Origin: an uncultured bacterium
Lineage (GTDB): Bacteria > Patescibacteriota > Saccharimonadia > Saccharimonadales > Saccharimonadaceae
Length of the DNA: 11,475 bases
Reading direction: 5' to 3'
Assembly (NCBI GenBank): GCA_903861015.1
Contig: CAIOSL010000021.1
Location: 1 to 11,475 of the forward strand
Below are positions 1-5,505 of the stretch, in pieces (position 1 is the first letter of the stretch; each line of letters opens with the position of its first letter). Made by a program: the position numbers and the translations under genes. Below the pieces are notes generated by a model. The model was given only the letters and a program-made list of their open reading frames with translations. It did not search any database and was not told the origin of the DNA.

Positions 1-1101
1 GGCAGCTGGTTTTTCGATAACTTCGATAATTGGCAAGCTGAATTTCTCGGCAAAAGCAAAGTCGCGCTCGTCGTGTGCTGGCACGGCCATAATTGCGCCC
101 GTACCATAACCCGCCAACACATAGTCCGCCACCCAAATTGGTAGTTTGTTGCCATTAACTGGGTTGATGGCGTAACTGCCAGTAAAAACACCGGTTTTGT
201 CGCGCGATTCGTTCATACGTTCGATCTCGGACTTGCGGGCAGCATCGGCAATATAGGCCTCGACCGTGTCTTTGGTTTCGGCCGTTACTAGTTGCTTGAC
301 CAGCTCGTGCTCGGGTGCCAAAACCACAAAGGTGGCGCCAAACAAGGTGTCAGGACGAGTCGTAAAGACAGTCAAAATATCCGATTTGCCGTCAATCTTG
401 AACTCCACCTCGGCACCTAGCGATCGGCCGATCCAGTTTTTTTGCATAGTCTTGACCATCTCGGTCCAGTTGAGGTCGTCGGTGGCATCCAATATTTCGT
501 CAGCGTATTCGGTAATCTTGAAGAACCATTGTTTAAGGTTCTTTTTGGACACCCGATTATTGCAGCGCCAACATTTGCCGTCGATGACTTGCTCGTTAGC
601 CAGCACCGTTTGATCGGTTTCGCACCACCACTGTGGACTTTGTTTTTGGTAAGCCAAGCCGTGTTCGTACAATTTGTTAAAAATCCATTGCGTCCAACGG
701 TAATATTGTGGATCGGCGGTGCTGATTTCTTTGCTCCAGTCATAGCTGTAACCCAGGCGCTTTAACTGACGCTTAAAGTTGACAAGCGCTTCGTCGTGAG
801 CAACGCGCGGCTTTTTGCCAATTTTGATGGCATAATTTTCGACCGGCAAACCAAACGAATCCCAACCGATAGGATGATAGGCGTTATAGCCTTGTTGACG
901 CTTGGCGCGGACCTTGATGTCGCTAAATTGGAAAGTTCGGCCGTGACCAGTGTGAATACCGGCACCAGTGATGCCAGGTAGCATACTCATAGCGTAATAT
1001 TTCGGTTTAGAATGGTCCGAAAAGTCCACCTTGTAGGTACCGTTTTGCTCCCAAACACTTTGCCACTTTTGCTCGATTTCGGTTGGATTATAGCGCTGCA
1101 T
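1..1101 (-). CDS. leuS: Leucyl-tRNA synthetase, N-terminal 367 residues (runs off window edge)
   Basis: Cytosolic class I aminoacyl-tRNA synthetase that charges tRNA-Leu with leucine. Seen: the frame is open from ATG at 1101 to base 1. The class I HIGH signature is present as H-T-G-H at residues 50-53, followed by the GWDSFGLPVENYA block. A zinc-ribbon-like set C160, C177, C180 precedes the LKQWFFKIT block that is typical of LeuRS, with KNWIGRS further on. The CP1 editing domain shows TRPDTLFG (248-255) and GTGAIMAVPAHDERD (333-347). The KMSKS loop, anticodon-binding and C-terminal domains lie beyond the window. No stop or frameshift is visible. The start is chosen because a TATACT -10 box ends 9 bases upstream and no other in-frame start fits. 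It is separated by 44 bases from the murF-like gene and probably has its own promoter. Confidence 0.97.
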   Translation of the reverse strand, partial: MQRYNPTEIEQKWQSVWEQNGTYKVDFSDHSKPKYYAMSMLPGITGAGIHTGHGRTFQFSDIKVRAKRQQGYNAYHPIGWDSFGLPVENYAIKIGKKPRVAHDEALVNFKRQLKRLGYSYDWSKEISTADPQYYRWTQWIFNKLYEHGLAYQKQSPQWWCETDQTVLANEQVIDGKCWRCNNRVSKKNLKQWFFKITEYADEILDATDDLNWTEMVKTMQKNWIGRSLGAEVEFKIDGKSDILTVFTTRPDTLFGATFVVLAPEHELVKQLVTAETKDTVEAYIADAARKSEIERMNESRDKTGVFTGSYAINPVNGNKLPIWVADYVLAGYGTGAIMAVPAHDERDFAFAEKFSLPIIEVIEKPAA

Positions 1102-1110
1102 AGTAAACCA

Positions 1111-1119
1111 AGTATAGCA
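1111..1119 (-). promoter_or_regulatory. Extended -10 promoter of leuS
   Basis: Minus strand reads TGC-TATACT: TATACT at 1111-1116 with the extended-10 TG at 1118-1119. Only 9 bases separate the box from the leuS ATG, so a start site 6-8 bases downstream would give a leader of about 1-3 bases. No convincing -35 is seen. A short inverted repeat TACCC/GGGTA (1123-1127 and 1135-1139) sits where a -35 would be and could be an operator, but five-base arms are weak evidence. Confidence 0.5.
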
Positions 1120-1145
1120 AACTACCCCTGTTTTGGGTATGGCAA

Positions 1146-2429
1146 CTAGTTGTTTTCAGTAAAGAATTTGGTTTTGATTGCGATCCAACTTGCTGATTGA
1201 CGAACCAGTTTGGCTTCGTCGGCCGCCGAATGTAATACTACTTTGACGGCCTCTTCCAGATAAATTCCGCCCTGCGAGCCTTTAAACAATATCGCCGCAC
1301 CCTCCTCGAGTACACTATGCACAAAAGCACCGGCTTGGATTGCGTTCTTAAAGCTTTTGACCTGACAGCCCCGCGCCCTGGCTGCCGGAGCCAAATAGTT
1401 ATTAGCTTCGTCACCGACTGTAATTACCCATGCCAAGCCATTTGGATCACACAATTTGCCGATCACTTCGTGCTCGATTTGCGACGTCACGCCCAGTTCT
1501 TTCATGCTGCCCAGGACGGCAATTCGTTGTGGCACAGATAACTTGTATAGCTCGCGCAGTGCCGACTCGGCCGCCAAGGGGCTAGAGTTGTAGGTATCGT
1601 CAATGATTACAGTGTCGTTGACGCCGCGCAAAACGCTCATTCGGCCCGGCAACGACCTGACCTTTGCTAGCCCCGAAGCCACTTCGGTAGCGCTCAAGCC
1701 TAATTTGACAGCCACCGCACCAGCGGCGATCGCTGGACGCATTGGATGTTCGCCCAAAACATGAATTTCGGTCGCAACTGGCTCTTGCCACTCGGGTGCC
1801 ACAAATGTACCCACATGTCCGTCTTCGGCGGTATAATTTTGACTATTAAAGTGATACTCGGAGGCCGAACTAGTACCATAGGTGTTGATATTGGGATTGG
1901 TCAGGTACTTGGCATAGATTTCGTCGATATCATCGCGATTAATCAGGGCGATTTTGGAGAAATTAGCCACCGCCAGCTCTTCCATTGCCACGTTTTCGAC
2001 GGAACGAAAGAACTCCATATGCTCGGGCGAAACAGCGGTTACGACGGCGATATCCGGCCTTAAATAAGTCCCAAAGTGCGGCACTTCGCCGATCCGATCC
2101 GAGCCCAATTCTTGAACTATCACGCTAACATCAGCCGGTTGCTTGATTCGTTCGCGCGCCTGCAAGAATATACTCAGCCATTGGCGCAGACTGCGCAGAT
2201 TGCTGGGGTATTCGATACCCAAAATCGCCAGCGGCGCACTTAAATGCGAGTTGTGGTTGCCCTGGTGCACCCTGACCTTGTAGCGCTCAGAGAGAACCGT
2301 CGCAATCGCCACCTTGGTGCTGGTTTTGCCAACGCTGCCGGTGACAACCACCAGCTTGATATCCGGGTGAGCCGCAAAATACTTTTTGACGTATAGTTCT
2401 AATCGTTTTTGAATCAAGGACTTAAACAT
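1146..2429 (-). CDS. murF: MurF-like Mur ligase lacking the N-terminal UDP-binding domain
   Basis: Mur-ligase-family ATP-dependent amide ligase, best matched to MurF, which adds D-Ala-D-Ala to the UDP-MurNAc-tripeptide in the cytoplasm. Seen (427 aa): P-loop TGSVGKTST at 30-38, GNHNSHLSAPL at 57-67 (MurF-like GN-N...PL block), E107, SPEHMEFF at 134-141, LPGRM at 260-264, the signature DDTYNSSP at 277-284, and a C-terminal KGSQGG at 383-388. Central ATPase and C-terminal ligand domains are therefore complete. Odd: the P-loop starts only 29 residues from the N terminus, so the roughly 80-90-residue first domain that in ordinary MurF binds the UDP-sugar substrate is absent, replaced by a short basic helix. 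I recall similar short forms in Patescibacteria. Substrate is thus less certain than fold. The start is supported by TATAAT 7 bases upstream. Confidence 0.85.
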   Translation of the reverse strand: MFKSLIQKRLELYVKKYFAAHPDIKLVVVTGSVGKTSTKVAIATVLSERYKVRVHQGNHNSHLSAPLAILGIEYPSNLRSLRQWLSIFLQARERIKQPADVSVIVQELGSDRIGEVPHFGTYLRPDIAVVTAVSPEHMEFFRSVENVAMEELAVANFSKIALINRDDIDEIYAKYLTNPNINTYGTSSASEYHFNSQNYTAEDGHVGTFVAPEWQEPVATEIHVLGEHPMRPAIAAGAVAVKLGLSATEVASGLAKVRSLPGRMSVLRGVNDTVIIDDTYNSSPLAAESALRELYKLSVPQRIAVLGSMKELGVTSQIEHEVIGKLCDPNGLAWVITVGDEANNYLAPAARARGCQVKSFKNAIQAGAFVHSVLEEGAAILFKGSQGGIYLEEAVKVVLHSAADEAKLVRQSASWIAIKTKFFTENN

Positions 2430-2436
2430 AATTACA

Positions 2437-2442
2437 ATTATA
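2437..2442 (-). promoter_or_regulatory. -10 box immediately upstream of the murF-like gene
   Basis: A perfect TATAAT on the minus strand ends 7 bases before the ATG at 2429, inside the 34-base gap after the preceding gene. Transcription from it would begin at or next to the A of the ATG, giving a leaderless message. There is no extended TG and no recognisable -35 at 16-18 bases, and no Shine-Dalgarno sequence. The murF-like gene could also be read through from the ABC operon. Confidence 0.45.
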
Positions 2443-2463
2443 CCCTAGTTGAGCGTTTACGGA

Positions 2464-2880
2464 CTAGTCGACCGCCAAACGCCACGAAACTACCGCCAAA
2501 ACCAATGTCATTGGCGTAAATACAATTGTCTCGAACGTGCTGGTCGACGCCAAATTGTCCAAGGTATTTAAGGCAAACAACCCGACCAACACATACATCA
2601 CTACCTTAAATAATTGACGCTTTTTTCCCGAAACTACATCGCGGTACCGAGCGTAGGCCAGCGACACAATAACCAGCTGCATCACCACCGAAACCGCCTC
2701 GAACGCATACATATCTGACAATGACTTGAGCTGGCCACCCCAGGCGTTAGCATACGGTACCACCTGAGTTAGGATCAAAAAGTGATAAACCAGTGTTAGT
2801 CCCGACAGAATGATAAATGTAGTGATCGCCGCCTTGGCCGTTATTATATTCTTAACGCTTTTGTCTGTTTTCTTGGACAT
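2464..2880 (-). CDS. Small four-span membrane protein, third gene of the ABC exporter operon
   Basis: Not a family I recognise. Seen (138 aa): a lysine-rich cytoplasmic start (MSKKTDKSVKN), then four hydrophobic stretches at about residues 14-38, 56-77, 90-108 and 117-136, with the basic loop GKKRQLFK before the third. No catalytic motif or cysteine is visible. It starts 9 bases after the permease stop, behind a G-rich Shine-Dalgarno (GGGGG, 7 bases before the ATG at 2880), so it is co-transcribed and probably translated at a good rate. Inference: an accessory or immunity-type subunit of the exporter, or simply a small membrane protein carried along with it. The function is unknown. Confidence 0.8.
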   Translation of the reverse strand: MSKKTDKSVKNIITAKAAITTFIILSGLTLVYHFLILTQVVPYANAWGGQLKSLSDMYAFEAVSVVMQLVIVSLAYARYRDVVSGKKRQLFKVVMYVLVGLFALNTLDNLASTSTFETIVFTPMTLVLAVVSWRLAVD

Positions 2881-2889
2881 TGTAACCCC

Positions 2890-3762
2890 CTATTTTAGTT
2901 GACGATGAATGCGCAATATGGCCATCGATGTAAACAACGCGATTAGCACAAACATAATAACGTATATTAGGCCGTGTTGCAAAGTATAGTCGCCAATCTT
3001 GACGGTTATGCCATAGTATTCGCTTAATTTGGATATTGCGTCGCTATTACCCGATGTAAGTTTGTCGAGGTCTTGTTGCACAAACGGCGAACGCATCAAG
3101 GCTGCCGCCTGAGAAAATGGCAAGACGTTAATGACGTTATTGACAGCATCTGGCAAACCACCAGCCGGCACATAAACACCAGCCAAAAAGCCTGATGTTG
3201 TACCGATAATGGTGTTAAAAGATGAAAACGCAGCCACACTTTTGACTAATGTCACCAAGAAACTATTCAAAGCCGAGAATACCGCACAAAGCAGAATTAA
3301 TGTAGCGTAAGACAAAGCTGTATTTTGCCAAGTTAACCACGGACTGCCGTGCCAGACCAAGTATAGTTCGCTAAGTATAAAAGCGATCGTAGTCATAAAT
3401 AGCGATATAACGAACGTTGATGCCAGGTACGCAAAAACTATTTTGCTGCTTTTGATTGGCGAAACCGCAAAGTCCTTGAATCGATCGCTAGACCGATCGG
3501 CTACAAAAACTTGAATCGCCGCCAAACTGGTAGTTATAGTCACGATTGTCAAGATTCCCGAAAAGACCCACGATGTCGTATAGTTACTGATGTCCGTCGC
3601 CGATGAACCGATTATTGATTGTTGCAAATTATCGGTTTGGACATTGCCCAAAAACAAAATGTAAAGCACAAACATAATAAGCGGCCCCAGCAGCGAGAAA
3701 AATACGCTGGCTCGATCTCTAAAAAAGAGCGTAACATTACGTTTCATTAAACTAAATACCAT
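2890..3762 (-). CDS. ABC-2 type exporter permease (DrrB-like)
   Basis: Membrane half of an ABC exporter, working with the ATPase encoded just upstream. Seen (290 aa from this start): a short amphipathic start (MVFSLMKRNVTLFFRDR), then about six membrane spans near residues 19-38, 62-86, 107-133, 147-170, 180-200 and 264-284. The ABC-2 conserved parts are present: GFLAGVYVPAGGLP at 191-204 and LPFSQAAALMR at 214-224. I chose ATG 3762 because a very good Shine-Dalgarno (GGAGGAGG) lies about 7 bases upstream and the ATPase stop is 1 base away, the usual coupled arrangement. A longer in-frame start at 3840 would overlap the ATPase gene by 77 bases and adds a non-family N terminus. Substrate cannot be told; the family includes drug, lipid and polysaccharide exporters. 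Confidence 0.93.
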   Translation of the reverse strand: MVFSLMKRNVTLFFRDRASVFFSLLGPLIMFVLYILFLGNVQTDNLQQSIIGSSATDISNYTTSWVFSGILTIVTITTSLAAIQVFVADRSSDRFKDFAVSPIKSSKIVFAYLASTFVISLFMTTIAFILSELYLVWHGSPWLTWQNTALSYATLILLCAVFSALNSFLVTLVKSVAAFSSFNTIIGTTSGFLAGVYVPAGGLPDAVNNVINVLPFSQAAALMRSPFVQQDLDKLTSGNSDAISKLSEYYGITVKIGDYTLQHGLIYVIMFVLIALFTSMAILRIHRQLK

Positions 3763-3763
3763 A

Positions 3764-4681
3764 CTAGGCCTCCTCCCCACTGTGATTGTTTTTTGTAAGT
3801 TCCAAAAAGACGTCGTCCATGTTGCCGTGGACAAACTCAAAATCTTTAATCAAATCTTCGTATTTTTTTAACAATTTCATCGCAACCATACTAGATTTAA
3901 CATTAATTATCACAGCGTCGTTTTTGGCGACAAATTCTACCTTGTCATGCGCCAACTTGGCTTTCAATTCTTTTTGATTAACCCCGACCAACTTTAATTG
4001 ATCTTTACTAAAGTCAGCTCGCAACTGTTGTGGCGTGCCACTGGCTACATAAGTGCCTTTGTTAATAACATAGACGAAGTCGGCTCGCTCGGTCTCTTCC
4101 ATATAGTGAGTTGTCAAAAATACTGTCAAACCTGTAGTTTTTTGTAGTTCATAGACTGTTTGCCAGACATTTTCGCGGCTGGCTGGGTCTAAACCAGCTG
4201 TCGGTTCGTCCAAAAACAAAATGCTCGGACGATGCACTAGTGCCCGTGCAATGTCAGCCCTGCGCTTTTGGCCACCAGACAAGGTGCCATATCGTTGATC
4301 CAGGAACGAATCAAGACCGAGGGTTTTTGACAACTCAATAATGCGACCCGGGATTTCTTTGCCAAGATTATAAAACGCCGCTCGACTGGCGATATTTTCG
4401 CGAACAGTCAACAGATCGTCAAGCAACGACGATTGGAATACGACACCAATCTCGCGTCGAATATAATTATCGTCCTGGCTAACATCATGGCCGTTAACCA
4501 TTATTGAACCGCTGTTGATACTGTTGGTTGTCGTAATGCAACCTATAGTTGTACTCTTGCCCGAGCCATTCGTGCCCAAAAAGGCAAACACCTGACCCTT
4601 TTCAACCTCAAACGAAATATCGTTAACCGCTGTCAGATCGCCATATTTCTTTACCAAATTCTTAACAATTATTGCTTTCAT
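3764..4681 (-). CDS. ABC exporter ATP-binding protein (DrrA/CcmA-like)
   Basis: Cytoplasmic ATPase that powers the permease encoded next to it. Seen (305 aa): Walker A GTNGSGKST at 36-44, Q-loop VFQSS at 81-85, ABC signature LSGGQ at 134-138, Walker B ILFLDEP at 154-160 with catalytic E159, D-loop GLDP and the switch histidine H192 in LTTHYMEE. The 80-100-residue C-terminal extension ending in GNMDDVFLELT is typical of the DrrA/daunorubicin-resistance type of exporter ATPase. All catalytic residues are intact. No Shine-Dalgarno precedes the ATG at 4681; upstream comes an AT-rich stretch, a GTTAACAA tandem repeat, and an intrinsic terminator preceded by two tiny open reading frames. Expression is therefore probably controlled by attenuation. 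Substrate unknown; drug or antimicrobial-peptide export is a reasonable guess. Confidence 0.95.
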   Translation of the reverse strand: MKAIIVKNLVKKYGDLTAVNDISFEVEKGQVFAFLGTNGSGKSTTIGCITTTNSINSGSIMVNGHDVSQDDNYIRREIGVVFQSSLLDDLLTVRENIASRAAFYNLGKEIPGRIIELSKTLGLDSFLDQRYGTLSGGQKRRADIARALVHRPSILFLDEPTAGLDPASRENVWQTVYELQKTTGLTVFLTTHYMEETERADFVYVINKGTYVASGTPQQLRADFSKDQLKLVGVNQKELKAKLAHDKVEFVAKNDAVIINVKSSMVAMKLLKKYEDLIKDFEFVHGNMDDVFLELTKNNHSGEEA

Positions 4682-4690
4682 ATTTTATAT

Positions 4691-4706
4691 GTTAACAAGT
4701 TAACAA
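4691..4706. repeat. Tandem GTTAACAA repeat before the ABC ATPase gene
   Basis: Two perfect head-to-tail copies of GTTAACAA. Because GTTAAC is its own reverse complement, the core also forms a palindrome with a two-base centre. It lies between the terminator's T-run and the ATPase start, 10 bases before the ATG, where a repressor or translational regulator could bind. No regulator gene is visible in the window. Confidence 0.45.
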
Positions 4707-4733
4707 TCATCTAGCAATAGCTTTTGTAATTAT

Positions 4734-4771
4734 AAAAAATAATCTCGTCCGCTAATGTGCGAACGAGATTA
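4734..4771 (-). terminator. Intrinsic terminator (attenuator) in the ABC operon leader
   Basis: On the minus strand, arms TAATCTCGT (4763-4771) and ACGAGATTA (4740-4748) pair perfectly. One A-C mismatch (4762/4749) and three more pairs (4759-4761 with 4750-4752) close on a six-base loop at 4753-4758. Six T residues (4734-4739) follow directly. This is a textbook terminator in the orientation of the ABC operon, 53 bases ahead of its first gene, with no gene behind it other than two tiny reading frames. The hairpin is not followed by T's on the plus strand. A TATAAT at 4729-4734 overlaps the end of the T-run and might give a second promoter. Confidence 0.85.
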
Positions 4772-4801
4772 CTAACGCTGTTGCGCGCCCACCCGGGGCA
4801 C
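4772..4801 (-). CDS. Putative leader peptide 2 of the ABC operon (ends G-A-Q-Q-R-stop)
   Basis: A nine-codon frame starting at GTG 4801 reads MPRVGAQQR followed by TAG; a second in-frame GTG at 4792 would give MGAQQR. An in-frame TAA lies four codons upstream of the first GTG, so the frame cannot be longer. Its Gly-Ala-Gln-Gln-X-stop ending is shared in frame with the upstream tiny frame at 4843-4866, and the glycine codon differs synonymously (GGC against GGT), which hints that the peptide is what is conserved. The stop codon touches the left arm of the terminator at 4771, so a ribosome paused here would cover that arm and prevent termination. No Shine-Dalgarno is seen, only an A-rich stretch. 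Coding status is inferred, not proven. Confidence 0.45.
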   Translation of the reverse strand: MPRVGAQQR

Positions 4802-4842
4802 TTGTTTGTTTTAATAATTTGTTTATTTTACTAGCGCAAAGG

Positions 4843-4866
4843 TTACCCCTGTTGCGCACCAGCCAT
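4843..4866 (-). CDS. Putative leader peptide 1 of the ABC operon (MAGAQQG-stop)
   Basis: A seven-codon frame starting with ATG at 4866 and ending in TAA. A -10 box GATAAT (4873-4878) ends exactly 6 bases upstream, so the message would begin at or near this ATG, as proposed for leuS, murF and the HNH gene in this window. Codons 3-6 (Gly-Ala-Gln-Gln) recur in the second tiny frame at 4772-4801, with the nine bases GCGCAACAG identical and the glycine codon synonymous. The coding part also forms the 5' arm of a hairpin with 4834-4839. It could alternatively be only a structural RNA repeat. Confidence 0.45.
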   Translation of the reverse strand: MAGAQQG

Positions 4867-4872
4867 GACGTT

Positions 4873-4901
4873 ATTATCAACCATTTATCAATAAAACACA
4901 A
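4873..4901 (-). promoter_or_regulatory. Promoter of the ABC operon leader
   Basis: On the minus strand a -35-like TTGTGT (4896-4901) and a -10 GATAAT (4873-4878, five of six consensus bases) are separated by exactly 17 bases. Initiation 6-7 bases downstream would fall on the ATG of the first tiny frame and give a leader of about 185 bases before the ATPase gene. It points away from the plus-strand RRM gene. Confidence 0.55.
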
Positions 4902-4934
4902 GCGTTTCGTGTAATATATACGTTTAATCGTGCT

Positions 4935-4940
4935 TATACT
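4935..4940 (+). promoter_or_regulatory. Possible -10 box for the RRM gene
   Basis: TATACT on the plus strand in an AT-rich stretch, with TG four bases upstream but no clear -35. If used, the RRM message would carry a leader of roughly 165 bases. A CATAAT at 5042-5047 is an alternative. The stretch 4682-5110 otherwise holds the ABC operon leader (left half) and this RRM leader (right half); I see no further gene in it. Confidence 0.3.
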
Positions 4941-5013
4941 AGTATTTTGGATGAAAGTATGATTAAATAGTGACGTTCAGAAGCACACGCGGATAAAGGC
5001 AAAAGGCGGGCGC

Positions 5014-5100
5014 TTACCTTTCAGGTAATCTCTCTTCTTCGCATAATAACAGCAGTAGCGGTCGATCTGACAATAATAAATCAGATTAAGAAGAAAAGAG
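5014..5100 (+). promoter_or_regulatory. Structured 5' leader of the RRM gene
   Basis: Three pairings are visible just before the RRM start. TTACCT/AGGTAA (5014-5019 with 5023-5028) makes a tight hairpin with a three-base loop. ATCTGA/TCAGAT (5065-5070 with 5081-5086) makes a second with a ten-base loop. CTCTCTTCTTC (5030-5040) can pair with GAAGAAAAGAG (5090-5100) over 10 of 11 positions, enclosing the second hairpin. The right partner is the purine-rich tract 10 bases before ATG 5111, the only candidate ribosome-binding site, so the fold could hide it. Cold or autogenous control is an inference from the RRM product. Confidence 0.4.
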
Positions 5101-5110
5101 TACCTAGTAG

Positions 5111-5437
5111 ATGGCACAAACAAATCTATTCATCGGCAGCTTAGCATACGCTACAACCGATGATACACTCAAAGCACACTTTGAGAAAATCGGTGCAGTT
5201 GCAAGCGCACGAGTTATTACTGATCGCGATAGCGGTCGTAGTAAAGGCTTTGGTTTCGTCGAATTCGTTAACGATGCAGACAACCAAAAAGCTATTGATC
5301 AACTAGATGGCAAAGACCTAGACGGACGCACAATTAGCGTTAACCTAGCTCGCCCTAAAGAAGATCGACCAAAACGCGATTTTGGCAACAATGACCGCGG
5401 TGGCAATGGTGGTTCATTCCGCCAACGCAGCTGGTAA
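5111..5437 (+). CDS. Single-RRM RNA-binding protein
   Basis: Cytoplasmic RNA-binding protein of the kind found in cyanobacteria (Rbp) and various other bacteria, where some members are cold-induced and act on mRNA. Seen (108 aa): one RNA-recognition motif over residues 4-81 with RNP2 LFIGSL (6-11) and RNP1 KGFGFVEF (45-52), aromatic residues in the expected places (F7, F47, F49), then a basic, Gly/Asn/Arg-rich tail (residues 82-108) with an RGG triplet. Length is normal for the family. It is the only plus-strand gene of the window and stands alone, between the divergent ABC operon and the convergent ZIP gene, with a structured leader and a terminator directly after its stop. A weak purine-rich site (AAGAAAAGAG) lies 10 bases before the ATG. 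Confidence 0.95.
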   Translation: MAQTNLFIGSLAYATTDDTLKAHFEKIGAVASARVITDRDSGRSKGFGFVEFVNDADNQKAIDQLDGKDLDGRTISVNLARPKEDRPKRDFGNNDRGGNGGSFRQRSW

Positions 5438-5454
5438 TTTAGTTATCAAACGCC

Positions 5455-5486
5455 AAAATGCCTCGCTTTAAACGGCGAGGTATTTT
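5455..5486. terminator. Bidirectional terminator between RRM and ZIP genes
   Basis: Arms AAAATGCCTCGC (5455-5466) and GCGAGGTATTTT (5475-5486) pair over 12 positions with one G-T wobble and an eight-base loop. GC core plus A/T flanks give a T-rich tail on each strand. It lies 17 bases after the RRM stop and 19 bases after the ZIP stop at 5506 on the other strand, serving both convergent units. Confidence 0.8.
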
Positions 5487-5505
5487 GTTTGGTCAGAATA
5501 ATCAA

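Noticed and set aside
266..965. Plus- and minus-strand frames of 60-115 codons in the leuS region
   Set aside because: They overlap the leucyl-tRNA synthetase frame, which carries continuous family motifs, and resemble no protein.
1102..1145. Terminator between murF and leuS
   Set aside because: TACCC/GGGTA makes only a five-pair stem without a T-run, and it overlaps the leuS promoter region.
3763..3840. Longer start for the permease at 3840
   Set aside because: It would overlap the ATPase gene by 77 bases, adds residues foreign to the family, and lacks the excellent Shine-Dalgarno found before 3762.
4734..4901. Known riboswitch or T-box in the ABC leader
   Set aside because: I could not match the conserved core of any metabolite riboswitch or T-box; the paired tiny frames explain the repeats better.
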